Assembly (NCBI GenBank): GCA_020435185.1
Contig: JAGRAA010000044.1
Location: 1 to 23,635 of the forward strand
Direction: 5' to 3'
Length of the DNA stretch: 23,635 nucleotides
DNA from: Bdellovibrionales bacterium
GTDB taxonomy: Bacteria > Bdellovibrionota > Bdellovibrionia > Bdellovibrionales > UBA1609
The notes below the pieces were generated by a model. That model was not told the origin of the DNA and searched no databases. It saw only the letters and a program-made list of their open reading frames with translations. The position numbers were made by a program, and so were the translations under genes. Below, in pieces: positions 1-6,535 of the stretch. Each line of letters opens with the position of its first letter. Position 1 is the first letter of the stretch.

Positions 1-588
1 TTTTGAAATCAAAGGAGAGTCACTTCCTAAAAAAACTTGTGAAGGTCCAACTTTGAGCCTCAAATTGTCTCTCACCAGAAGTCCTATATTTTCGAGAAAA
101 GAAGTTATTTCAGAAACTCTTTGGAGGGGAATATTGAAGTATTTACTGAGTCCTTCTTCTGTGTCGCAACCGGGAATACTGACTGCAACATGAATGGCAC
201 CATAATGCCACGAACTATAAAAAATGGCTTGGTTTTCTATAGAAAGGATTTGTTGAAACTCCATTCTGTTTTTTAAAATGTCTTGATCAAGTTTAATCTT
301 TTCTATTTGTTTTTTGTAGTAACGCTTTAAAGAATCTGTTCCAGCTCGTTCAAAATTAACCAGAAGTAAAAAAAAATGAAGCTGACTATCTGTGTGTCCT
401 AAAAATTGACTAATTTTTTCCGCATGTTCTGCGCTAAAATTGGCGTCGCCATTAAGGACCTGGGTAACATAACCAGCTTGACAGCCAGCCGCCAAAGCCA
501 TTTTTGATCTGGCTCCGGAGCCTAAAGACTCAAGAGTCAGATTTAGATATTCTTTGTAGCTGTCATATTTGAAAATAGAATTTTTCAT
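1..588 (-). CDS. TIGR02147/DUF4423-family protein, C-terminus cut by window edge
   Basis: An open frame begins at ATG 588 (protein starts MKNSIFKYDSYKEYL) behind an AGGTGG Shine-Dalgarno and runs without a stop to base 1, so 196 residues are visible and the C-terminus is missing. The N-terminal 70 residues look like a helix-turn-helix-like region (SKMALAAGCQAGYVTQVLNG, followed by a helix with HAEKISQFLG). Around residues 125-190 comes a second domain ending in RLKVGPSQVFLGSDSPLISK, typical of the TIGR02147 proteins that are expanded in Bdellovibrio and Fibrobacter. The family is thought to be DNA-binding and regulatory, but its target is unknown. It is divergent from the exported-protein gene at 710, leaving about 120 bases between them. 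I am confident of the frame and fairly confident of the family; the regulatory role is inference. Confidence 0.75.
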   Translation of the reverse strand, partial: MKNSIFKYDSYKEYLNLTLESLGSGARSKMALAAGCQAGYVTQVLNGDANFSAEHAEKISQFLGHTDSQLHFFLLLVNFERAGTDSLKRYYKKQIEKIKLDQDILKNRMEFQQILSIENQAIFYSSWHYGAIHVAVSIPGCDTEEGLSKYFNIPLQRVSEITSFLENIGLLVRDNLRLKVGPSQVFLGSDSPLISK

Positions 589-709
589 TTTTTCCACCTA
601 AAATTTAGTAATAGTAAAAATATTCCTTATTTTTTTATAAAAATCAAATGGACAAGGTTAATTGTTTATAGGATCGTAAATGTGATTTTAACAGGTAAAA
701 GGGGTGGGC

Positions 710-1663
710 ATGAATATTCGTGTTGTAATATTTATTTTCGTTTTAGTAATTGGATTTTGCAGAAATGTTATGGCAGGCAACGAAAATGGAGGGGGAGGAA
801 GTAGTGTGGTCTGTCGAGGGCAGAATAACAATATTCTTTCGGCGGAAACACTAGATTTATATGAAGGTAAAAATGTTTATGGACTCATTATTGATGAGAG
901 GCAAGGAAGTGTTCAGGAGATTATTGAATCTATAAAACAAAAGCTTAAAGATACGATGGAACAGCCAGAAATTCATTTATTTCCACTTATATCCAGGGTG
1001 CAATCTATTTTTCGTCTAACAGGAGAGGGCGTGATTTTAAAACCGGTCGATGATGTATCGGAAATTGGGTTTCCGGCTGATTGCAAAATAGAGCAGCTTG
1101 CACATTATGTAGATGACGATTTACTAGTAGTTCAGCGTGAAATTTGGGGAGCTCTTTCGAACACGCAAAAAGCTTCTCTAATTATACACGAGGCAATTTA
1201 TCGTCACGAAAGGTATTATGGTGCAACAAACTCTAGAAGAGCTAGAAAAATTGTTTCAAGAGTATTCTCAGATAGTGAATTTGAAAACGTTATGTCAAGA
1301 CTTCCTCAAAATCTAAAATTTTGTTCTGCTTATTTAGGAGATAAAATGTCATATCGATTTTTTTACTATCCTGTTAACGGGGACATGACACAATTACAAT
1401 TTCTAAACTTTAAAGGGTTTACTGTTTACAGCAGGAAAACTGCTGTAATCCCTATTTTTCATTATTGGGAAAACGATGAGAGCTCTCAAGAGCTTTGTGG
1501 ATCTGATAAATATTGTAACTATACCAGCGGAACTACCTACTCGAAATTTGAAGGAAATGATTCTGTGATTTTAGGTAGAGAGTTAGATATAGAAGAAGGT
1601 GGAGCCGTCAAATTTTATATGCTCGATAATAATGGCAGAAACTATTTGGATTGTCAGATTTGA
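710..1663 (+). CDS. Exported protein with Gly-rich/VVC start and HEAIY motif
   Basis: The protein has 317 residues from ATG 710; a GTG two codons upstream is possible, but ATG has AGGGG five bases before it. Residues 1-22 are a clear Sec signal peptide ending VMA. The mature start contains GGGGSSVVC (residues 28-35), then SAETLDLYEGK. Around residues 158-170 is LIIHEAIYRHERYYG, followed by SRRARKIVSRVFSD. The HExxY piece is reminiscent of a zinc-protease helix, but I see no third ligand or full HExxH, so peptidase activity is not supported. I recall exported Bdellovibrio-group proteins combining the same Gly-rich/VVC start with an HEA(I/L)Y motif; that link is from memory. There are several Cys residues in the C-terminal half (SAYLG region, ELCGSDKYC, YLDCQI), which fits disulfides in the periplasm. 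Function unknown. Confidence 0.8.
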   Translation: MNIRVVIFIFVLVIGFCRNVMAGNENGGGGSSVVCRGQNNNILSAETLDLYEGKNVYGLIIDERQGSVQEIIESIKQKLKDTMEQPEIHLFPLISRVQSIFRLTGEGVILKPVDDVSEIGFPADCKIEQLAHYVDDDLLVVQREIWGALSNTQKASLIIHEAIYRHERYYGATNSRRARKIVSRVFSDSEFENVMSRLPQNLKFCSAYLGDKMSYRFFYYPVNGDMTQLQFLNFKGFTVYSRKTAVIPIFHYWENDESSQELCGSDKYCNYTSGTTYSKFEGNDSVILGRELDIEEGGAVKFYMLDNNGRNYLDCQI

Positions 1664-1728
1664 CCCAATATAAAGTTGGAAATTATCTGTTGAAAAGTAA
1701 GAATTAAAAAATAAATAAGGGGGGTTAT

Positions 1729-2172
1729 ATGAAATTTATAATAACAATTATATCGTTATTGATCAGTGTATCTGCATTTGCAGAGGTCAATATAGAAGTG
1801 CAAGTTAAACCGGGATCTCCACGGGTGTATCCGTTTTTCGACGTAACAATATCTACCAATGAAGGTGAAATCGAAGTATTAGCACCTTGGTTTGCCGTGG
1901 ATTATGTGATTACAAATAAAGAAAGTTCACCGGTGGAGATCTATTGCTTCAATCATGCGATAGCCCCGATGAATTCGAGATTTGCAAAACCAGTAGATTT
2001 TTGTGAAGAAACAGCATTAGTTATTCAGCCTGGAGAATCTTACATCAAGTGGCTTTATGTGGGTGATATTAGCGATAATCGATATCAGACCGATTATGAT
2101 GTATATTTAAATGTTACAGGAAGTGTAAAAGGTATAGATTTTGTGAAATCAAAATACTTTACTTTGCATTAA
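1729..2172 (+). CDS. Small exported protein, probable beta-sandwich
   Basis: The protein has 147 residues. The start is firm: ATG 1729 sits behind an AAGGGGGG Shine-Dalgarno, and residues 1-18 form a signal peptide (MKFIITIISLLISVSAFA). The rest is strand-rich and almost free of helix-forming stretches, with alternating hydrophobic residues (VNIEVQVKPGSPRVYPFFDV, then FAVDYVITNKESSPVEIYC). Two Cys residues, near positions 67 and 84, could form a disulfide. The phrase VITNKESSPVEI resembles the strands of Ig-like or DUF4232-like periplasmic domains, but I do not recognise the family. It lies 65 bases after the exported HEAIY protein on the same strand, so the two may be co-transcribed. No enzyme motif is visible. 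Confidence 0.75.
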   Translation: MKFIITIISLLISVSAFAEVNIEVQVKPGSPRVYPFFDVTISTNEGEIEVLAPWFAVDYVITNKESSPVEIYCFNHAIAPMNSRFAKPVDFCEETALVIQPGESYIKWLYVGDISDNRYQTDYDVYLNVTGSVKGIDFVKSKYFTLH

Positions 2173-2182
2173 TTTAAATAGC

Positions 2183-2776
2183 TTATTTAATCTTTAATTT
2201 ATAACAAAATAAATATCCAAAAAGAAAACCAGCTAGGTGCCCTATTCCAGTAAATAGGGCACTCGTGTTAGATGCAGATAGAGAATAATATCCGACACAA
2301 AAAATCACCACAAGCCAGATAAGCCACTTGTTTTTAGAAATATAAAAAAGACTTCCAATAAAAGAGAATACGATAATACTAGATCCTATAATGTATTGAT
2401 CATGGTTATTTAGTAATAACCAGAAAACAATAAGACAGATAAGGGTCCCGAATAAATGAGACAAAACTAAAAGCCAGAGCCATTGCTTTTTTGACAGCCA
2501 TTTCTCTAAATAAGCGGAACAAATAATAAATAGAGTGGTGTTGGTAATAAAGTGTATCCATGAGGTGTGGTTTAATGCACTTAAAAAAAGAGGAAGTCCG
2601 TAAAATCGAAGAGGGTCATGTAAATTAAACACAAAGAGAGAGCCAGAGAGGTCTACTTCTTGACCATATACGCTTTGTGCTATGTAGACTTCTAGAAAAT
2701 AAAAACTTATGATGAAAGAAATCCCGAAAAAGAACATGGTTTTTTTCATATGTTTAAAAGCGTTTTCTTGGCTCAT
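2183..2776 (-). CDS. Rhomboid-family intramembrane serine protease
   Basis: The protein has 197 residues and about six hydrophobic segments. Rhomboids cut transmembrane substrates inside the inner membrane with a Ser-His dyad. The family landmarks are present in order: H75 and N79 in SWIHFITNTTLF (the HxxxN of the second core helix), IIGSSIIV with the probable nucleophile S133 (usual form GASG; here GSSI), and GHLAGFLFGYLF with the catalytic H180. The length equals a minimal six-helix bacterial rhomboid without a cytosolic domain. The substitution of Gly after the Ser by Ile is unusual and might lower activity. The first Met lacks a clear Shine-Dalgarno; Met10 is an alternative. It converges with the exported protein before it and its stop lies 10 bases beyond that gene. 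Substrates cannot be guessed. Confidence 0.8.
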   Translation of the reverse strand: MSQENAFKHMKKTMFFFGISFIISFYFLEVYIAQSVYGQEVDLSGSLFVFNLHDPLRFYGLPLFLSALNHTSWIHFITNTTLFIICSAYLEKWLSKKQWLWLLVLSHLFGTLICLIVFWLLLNNHDQYIIGSSIIVFSFIGSLFYISKNKWLIWLVVIFCVGYYSLSASNTSALFTGIGHLAGFLFGYLFCYKLKIK

Positions 2777-2879
2777 ACAGTGAGCATAAAATGGGAAGTT
2801 TTTTATATCAAATAAATTGAACAGAGAATTGAAAAGGATATCTGTTTAACTTTGGGTTTTTAGCTTTTAGAAAGACATT

Positions 2880-3899
2880 ATGAGCGATATCAAACTAAAT
2901 ATATTCGATGGATTTCCTGATGGGCTAGAAAAGCTTACGGCAGAAAATATAAAGAGCTATTTTGATTCCCCTAGTTTGGTGTTCGTTAAAGGAAAACTAG
3001 ATAAACCTGTTTTTTTAAGTACTCTTTTGCACGGAAATGAGCTTTCAGGTCTAGAAGTTTTAAAAAAGATTTTCAAATATTCTCAAGAGCATATTCTTGC
3101 CAGAGATTTAATTGTATTTATTGGTAACGTGGATGCCTGTGAAAAAAATCAAAGATTTTTGGATGGCCAAAGAGATTATAATAGAATTTGGTCTGAGGGA
3201 GAATCTCCAGAGCATCGATTGGCAAAAAAAGTTAAAGAAATTGTTTCTGACAGAAAACCTTTTGCCTGTATAGATATTCATAACAACACAGGCTTGAATC
3301 CTCTGTATGCCTGTATTAACGCCTTACATAATGAGTATCAGTATTTAGCGAGTCTATTCTCAAGAGCGATCGTTTATTTTCAAAACCCAAGTACAGCATT
3401 AAGTGTAGCCTTTTCACAAATATGCCCGTCTGTCACAGTGGAGTGTGGGCAATCGTTGGACATGGCAGGAGTAGAAAAATCCTATCAGTTTGTTCTTGAT
3501 ACATTGAACCATTCGGATCTTCACCACGATTCGAGTAAATTAGACATCAAACTTTATCATACTGTGGTTCAGGTTAAAATTGATGAAAATCAAGAGTATG
3601 ATTTTTTCCCGAACCTAGAAAAACTGACCTTTGTTGATAAATTTGAGCAATTAAATTTTACCCCGCTAGAGCCAGGTTTTGTTTTTGCTACAGTAAATTC
3701 GCCAAATGTTAAATTGTCTTTGTTTGATGATGATGGGGTCGATTTATTTAATGATTATTTAGAATTAGTGGATGGTCAACTCCTATTGAAGAGGCCAGTG
3801 ACACCTTCCATGCTAACGATGAATCGGTCTGTGATTCGAAAAGACTGCTTGGGTTATTTTATGGAAGAGGTTAAAAAAATTTCGTCATTGATTGAGTAG
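2880..3899 (+). CDS. Succinylglutamate desuccinylase/aspartoacylase-family zinc hydrolase
   Basis: The protein has 339 residues and belongs to the M14-like AstE/AspA group, cytosolic zinc enzymes that hydrolyse N-acyl amino acids. The zinc triad is visible as HGNE (H51, E54) and IDIHNNTG (H134). The motif RDYNRIW (R98, N101, R102) matches the substrate-carboxylate loop of the family, and VTVECGQ supplies the general-base Glu (E188). The C-terminal 110 residues form the usual strand-rich domain. AstE acts in arginine catabolism, but no other ast gene is here, so the acyl-amino-acid substrate is unknown. There is no signal peptide. The last 15 bases overlap, tail to tail, with the permease gene on the other strand. 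Upstream there is only a weak purine run (AGAAAG) before the ATG. Confidence 0.8.
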   Translation: MSDIKLNIFDGFPDGLEKLTAENIKSYFDSPSLVFVKGKLDKPVFLSTLLHGNELSGLEVLKKIFKYSQEHILARDLIVFIGNVDACEKNQRFLDGQRDYNRIWSEGESPEHRLAKKVKEIVSDRKPFACIDIHNNTGLNPLYACINALHNEYQYLASLFSRAIVYFQNPSTALSVAFSQICPSVTVECGQSLDMAGVEKSYQFVLDTLNHSDLHHDSSKLDIKLYHTVVQVKIDENQEYDFFPNLEKLTFVDKFEQLNFTPLEPGFVFATVNSPNVKLSLFDDDGVDLFNDYLELVDGQLLLKRPVTPSMLTMNRSVIRKDCLGYFMEEVKKISSLIE

Positions 3900-4934
3900 G
3901 TATCCTAACAAAATGACTTGTGGAACCGTAATAATAGGGAGAAACAGGGCGATTTTCCAAGAACCTGTAGTTTCTTTTAAAGCCATTATTTCAGTATAGT
4001 CAGTAGAAACGCCAGTCATTAAAAAAGTAAACCCATTTCCGGGAGCTTTAGCTAAATTCACTAGGTCTGCGGCTATAGGGACCGACCCTTCGGAACAGAC
4101 TTCAATGATTGTGGCTCCAATAACCGTCAAAGCGAGTCCAAGTAATGATGGTCCTAAGTAGGTTTGAAAATTTTCTGTAGTCATAAACATTCGTAACGTC
4201 GCTGCCATTAGGGTTCCAAAAAGAATCCATTTTAATATAGATTTTGACCCTTTTATACCTTCAACAAAAATGTGAGATATTGATTTTATAGATATATTTG
4301 ATGAGCTTACAAGTTTAGCTAACTCTTTCCAGGGGTGAGCGTTTTCTGGGAGATCTATCGCATTTTCGTTATCCGGCAAGACGCCTTTTTGAACTAAAAG
4401 TTCAAAGATATATCCCGAAGTAAGAGCGACAACGGCGCTAAGAAAAATAAAAAGCAGCGTCTGTTTTAAACCAATAAGTGAGACTAAAATTAGGGTCATA
4501 GAAAAGGAGTTCCAAGGGCTGGCTACCAAAAAAGCAATTGTTTGGCCCAAAGAAGCTCCTCGTTCATAAAGCTTCATTCCAACAACCAGTATTCCATGAT
4601 TACATAAATCTAAGACGAGTCCGGCAGCGGTGGCTCTTAAAAGGCCGGTCATTCCTCTTCGAGTTCCTAAAATACCGATAACAATATCTCTAGGGACTTT
4701 ATCTACAATTCCCACAAAAAAAGCAGCCAAGATCAGTCCCACCCACATGGAGTTCATTAATTCTACGACATCTTCGGAAAATTTAGTTACAGGATCGTAA
4801 AAAGCAAGGCCAGCATAATGAAAAACAAAGCTAATAAATATGACTATTGCTGAGAGTTTTAACAAAAAATCTTTTGGCAGTTTTATTTTTTTTGGAGTCG
4901 AAGGTTTTTCCTCGACATGACAACATGAAGACAT
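3885..4934 (-). CDS. PF03773 (ArsP-like) permease with N-terminal SSCCH
   Basis: The protein has 349 residues with about eight to ten membrane segments. It belongs to the DUF318/PF03773 permeases, some of which (ArsP) export trivalent or organic arsenicals. Family signatures are NHGILVVGMKLYERGAS followed by FLVASPWNS, in the first half, and IEVCSEGSVPIAADLV in the second, which carries a conserved Cys near the membrane. Just after the start is MSSCCHVEE, a Cys-Cys-His cluster that could bind thiophilic metal ions. The start is secure: AAGGAG lies eight bases before ATG 4934. The gene follows arsC with 40 bases between, but that gap holds a separate promoter with an embedded palindrome, so it can be expressed on its own. 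Arsenic export is inferred from family and neighbour; another thiophilic ion or sulfur compound is possible, given the operator type. Confidence 0.8.
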   Translation of the reverse strand: MSSCCHVEEKPSTPKKIKLPKDFLLKLSAIVIFISFVFHYAGLAFYDPVTKFSEDVVELMNSMWVGLILAAFFVGIVDKVPRDIVIGILGTRRGMTGLLRATAAGLVLDLCNHGILVVGMKLYERGASLGQTIAFLVASPWNSFSMTLILVSLIGLKQTLLFIFLSAVVALTSGYIFELLVQKGVLPDNENAIDLPENAHPWKELAKLVSSSNISIKSISHIFVEGIKGSKSILKWILFGTLMAATLRMFMTTENFQTYLGPSLLGLALTVIGATIIEVCSEGSVPIAADLVNLAKAPGNGFTFLMTGVSTDYTEIMALKETTGSWKIALFLPIITVPQVILLGYLLNQ

Positions 4935-4951
4935 AGATTTTCTCCTTGTTT

Positions 4952-4982
4952 ATAATATACCCCACGGGGGTATATTATTCAA
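4952..4982 (-). promoter_or_regulatory. Promoter with CsoR-type palindrome in the spacer, upstream of the permease
   Basis: On the minus strand a -35 TTGAAT (4982-4977) and a -10 TATATT (4959-4954) are separated by exactly 17 bases. A perfect inverted repeat with 12-base arms (ATAATATACCCC at 4952-4963 and GGGGTATATTAT at 4967-4978) and a 3-base centre covers the spacer and both boxes. TATACCCC-n-GGGGTATA is the form of operators bound by CsoR-family repressors (copper, nickel or persulfide sensors). ArsR sites look different. A bound repressor would block polymerase directly. It also overlaps the stop codon of arsC. No csoR-like gene is in the window. The repeat is certain; the identity of the regulator is inference. 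Confidence 0.65.
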
Positions 4983-5403
4983 CCGAAAAGTTTTTAGAGA
5001 AATGGGATATAAATTGGCCAATTTCATCTCTAACTCGTCTATATATGACGAGTTTGTCTTCTTTTGACACAAGATCTTTAGCAAGCTCAGGGGGATCATC
5101 GAAATTTTTACTTAAAATGGATTTTCCAAAGTGCACGGGGCATTCTTTTTGTGCAGACGAGCAGACGGTTATGACAAAGTCAAACTGGATATTTGGAAGC
5201 TCCTCCAAAATTTTAGAGTAATGATGTGAGATGTCTATATTCAATTCTTTCATGACTTCAACGGCACACGGATTTAAAGACTGTTTTTTTGTTCCTGCAG
5301 AATAAACATCGTATTCGTTCATATTTAATAACTGCTTAGCAAAGCCTTCTGCCATTTGGCTACGACAAGAATTTCCGGTACATAAGAATAAAATGCTTTT
5401 GAT
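4975..5403 (-). CDS. arsC: Arsenate reductase, LMW-phosphatase (thioredoxin-coupled) type, non-canonical ATC start
   Basis: The protein has 142 residues when started at ATC 5403. It reduces arsenate to arsenite using a Cys cascade and thioredoxin. The phosphatase loop LCTGNSCRSQ gives C8 (nucleophile), C13 and R14; C81 and C88 in VCSSAQKECPV are the two redox Cys; FDDPPEL supplies the Asp acid. These positions match the Cys10/82/89 pattern of the family and the usual length of 130-140. The only ATG in frame is Met17, which lies after the catalytic loop and would give a dead protein. An in-frame TAA lies seven codons before the ATC, and no ATG, GTG or TTG is between them. AGAGG sits five bases before ATC, and a promoter places transcription start about 14 bases upstream, so ATC (or a mutated ATG) is the best start. 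The permease follows downstream. Confidence 0.8.
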   Translation of the reverse strand: MKSILFLCTGNSCRSQMAEGFAKQLLNMNEYDVYSAGTKKQSLNPCAVEVMKELNIDISHHYSKILEELPNIQFDFVITVCSSAQKECPVHFGKSILSKNFDDPPELAKDLVSKEDKLVIYRRVRDEIGQFISHFSKNFSVE

Positions 5404-5423
5404 GTGAACCTCTTTTTGAATTT

Positions 5424-5452
5424 AATATCTTTAAAACCAGACGTTTTGGCAA
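5424..5452 (-). promoter_or_regulatory. Putative sigma-70 promoter of arsC
   Basis: On the minus strand TTGCCA (5452-5447, five of six matches to consensus) is followed after 17 bases by GATATT (5429-5424, four of six). The predicted transcription start, near 5417, leaves a leader of roughly 14 bases that just holds the AGAGG ribosome site and the ATC start. I see no ArsR-type or CsoR-type palindrome over this promoter, unlike the one before the permease. Confidence 0.45.
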
Positions 5453-5554
5453 TGCTTAAGCGGCTATGGAATAAACATGGTTAGCGCGACGCATAATGTG
5501 ATAATTTTAACTGTATCCACTTATAAACAAGCTTGCTCTTGTTAAGAAAGATAT

Positions 5555-6145
5555 ATGTTTAGAAGATCACTCAACAGACTAAGATATCCTGTAGAATTAG
5601 GAAAAGCCGTTATTGAAATTCAGGTTGAAAATATTCAACAGCTCTTTGATGAGAGAGATCCTGCACCGTTTAGAGAACGAGATTTGGATGACGATGCCGT
5701 TGAGTATATAGATTTGGCTGCTCAAGAGATTGGTATCGATCGAGTAGGAAAAATAAGAATTATCGTAAATAGTGACACGGTTTTAGACTCGGTCGTTATT
5801 AAGAAAGCGGTGAATTCATTTTTCGAATATGAATCTCAAATAGCTGCTCGAAAAATTGGCCTAAACTTAAGAGGAGGGTTTGTTTCGTTAATGATCGGTT
5901 TAGTGTTTTTAACGGGATCAATTATAGCTTCTTTATTGTTTGTGCGTTCCAATAATTTTATGAGTTTGTTTTTGAAGGAAGGGCTATTATTAACAGGATG
6001 GGTTTCTATGTGGAGACCAATAAATGTTTTTTTATACGAATGGTGGCCGTATGCCGAACTTAAAAAAAGATATTTTGGATTGTCTCAAGTGGATGTAGAG
6101 ATTGTTGTTAAACATACAGAGTTTAAGCTCAAAGAGGGTCACTGA
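5555..6145 (+). CDS. Conserved membrane protein of unknown function
   Basis: The protein has 196 residues. The N-terminal half is soluble and acidic, with a striking charged stretch at residues 32-50 (DERDPAPFRERDLDDDAVE), then an alpha/beta-like piece (KIRIIVNSDTVLDSVVIKKA). Two membrane segments follow at about 108-130 and 139-163. A short tail ends in a strand-like VDVEIVVKHTEFKL. The charged motif looks conserved-protein-like, and I believe similar proteins exist in many bacteria without a known role, but I cannot name the family. The start has a modest AAGAAAG ribosome site. A TATAAA box lies about 30 bases upstream with a weak GTGATA -35. It stands alone, divergent from arsC. No catalytic motif is visible. 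Confidence 0.7.
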   Translation: MFRRSLNRLRYPVELGKAVIEIQVENIQQLFDERDPAPFRERDLDDDAVEYIDLAAQEIGIDRVGKIRIIVNSDTVLDSVVIKKAVNSFFEYESQIAARKIGLNLRGGFVSLMIGLVFLTGSIIASLLFVRSNNFMSLFLKEGLLLTGWVSMWRPINVFLYEWWPYAELKKRYFGLSQVDVEIVVKHTEFKLKEGH

Positions 6146-6259
6146 AAATTTATTAAAAGCATGACTTTTAGGTGCCAAAAGACGGGCAAAGTTACTCCTT
6201 GTTAAAACCTCTTAATTTTGAGTTAAGGGGTTCTATGAGTGATAGCCCACAGAGAGGAA

Positions 6260-6385
6260 CTAACTCATAAGGATCAATTTGACACAAATAAGTAGTAACT
6301 TTAGAAAAAATAAATTTAACCAAAGCAAGTACTTAAAATTTTGCCAATTTTGTCGATACGAACAATAAGTGTGTTTATTGTTCAT
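6260..6385 (-). CDS. Candidate small hydrophobic peptide (41 aa)
   Basis: A 41-codon ORF starts at ATG 6385, four bases after a strong Shine-Dalgarno (AAGGGAGG). The frame is open for 25 codons further upstream, but that part lacks a ribosome site and lies in hairpins. The peptide begins MNNKHTYCSYRQNWQ and ends with a run of about 22 mostly hydrophobic residues containing two Lys (YLLWLNLFFLKLLLICVKL), which could span a membrane. The ribosome site is wholly inside the hairpin at 6386-6414 and the first codons are in the hairpin at 6360-6383, the arrangement seen in type I toxin mRNAs. In AT-rich DNA hydrophobic ORFs arise easily, so the gene is uncertain. I see no convincing antitoxin RNA promoter. 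Confidence 0.35.
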   Translation of the reverse strand: MNNKHTYCSYRQNWQNFKYLLWLNLFFLKLLLICVKLILMS

Positions 6386-6457
6386 AAGACCTCCCTTCAA
6401 ATAAGAGGAGGCTTCCTTACCTAGCCTTGCCAGCCTTTTGGCAAAGGCTAGTGTAAG
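6360..6457 (-). ncRNA. Three consecutive stem-loops (possible structured leader or small RNA)
   Basis: Read on the minus strand, the first hairpin (6457-6416) pairs CTTAC plus CTAGCCTTTGCC with its complement, giving about 16 pairs with two single-base bulges and an 8-base loop. The second (6414-6386) pairs AAG-CCTCC-CTT with AAG-GGAGG-CTT, with one bulged T on each side and a 5-base loop, and contains the ribosome site of the small ORF. The third (6383-6360) is a perfect 9-pair stem, GAACAATAA with TTATTGTTC, and a 6-base loop. Spacing between them is one to two bases. No T-tract follows, so they are not ordinary terminators. The pairing is seen directly; transcription is inferred. Confidence 0.4.
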
Positions 6458-6535
6458 CAATTCTTGGGTCTTTTATCAGCTAGGTATATATTGACCCTTT
6501 GGTTATTTATATTCGATTTTCGGTTGAGAATTGTT

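Larger units (their letters stand above)
6146..6535. other. Long intergenic region rich in inverted repeats
   Basis: This 390-base gap separates the convergent ends of the membrane-protein gene and the FabD-like gene. It holds at least seven inverted repeats: 6154-6170 (6 bp, AT-rich), 6206-6232 (10 bp with one G-T pair), 6234-6269 (7 bp outer arms), 6360-6383 (9 bp, perfect), 6386-6414 (11 bp, two one-base bulges), 6416-6457 (16 bp, two bulges) and 6466-6497 (5 bp arms). Three of them sit back to back from 6360 to 6457. On the minus strand a 41-codon ORF with a strong ribosome site starts between two of them. I looked for signatures of RNase P RNA, tmRNA, SRP RNA, tRNA and the common riboswitches and found none. 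It may encode a structured RNA on either strand. Confidence 0.6.

Noticed and set aside
2174..2190. Palindrome TTAAATA-GCT-TATTTAA between convergent stops as a terminator
   Set aside because: The stem is made only of A-T pairs and lacks a clear T-tract, so it would be a poor terminator.
4946..5221. 91-codon plus-strand ORF opposite arsC
   Set aside because: It is antisense to a gene with clear catalytic motifs, has no ribosome site and resembles no family.
4975..5403. arsC as a pseudogene because of its missing ATG
   Set aside because: All redox Cys, the phosphatase loop and the Asp are intact and a promoter and ribosome site precede the ATC, so an unusual start is more likely than decay.
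6150..6280. Possible c-di-GMP (GEMM) riboswitch, suggested by GACGGGCAAAG
   Set aside because: Only this short piece resembles the consensus; the conserved CACGCACAGGGCAAACC part and the tetraloop-receptor layout are missing, and no gene follows in the right place.
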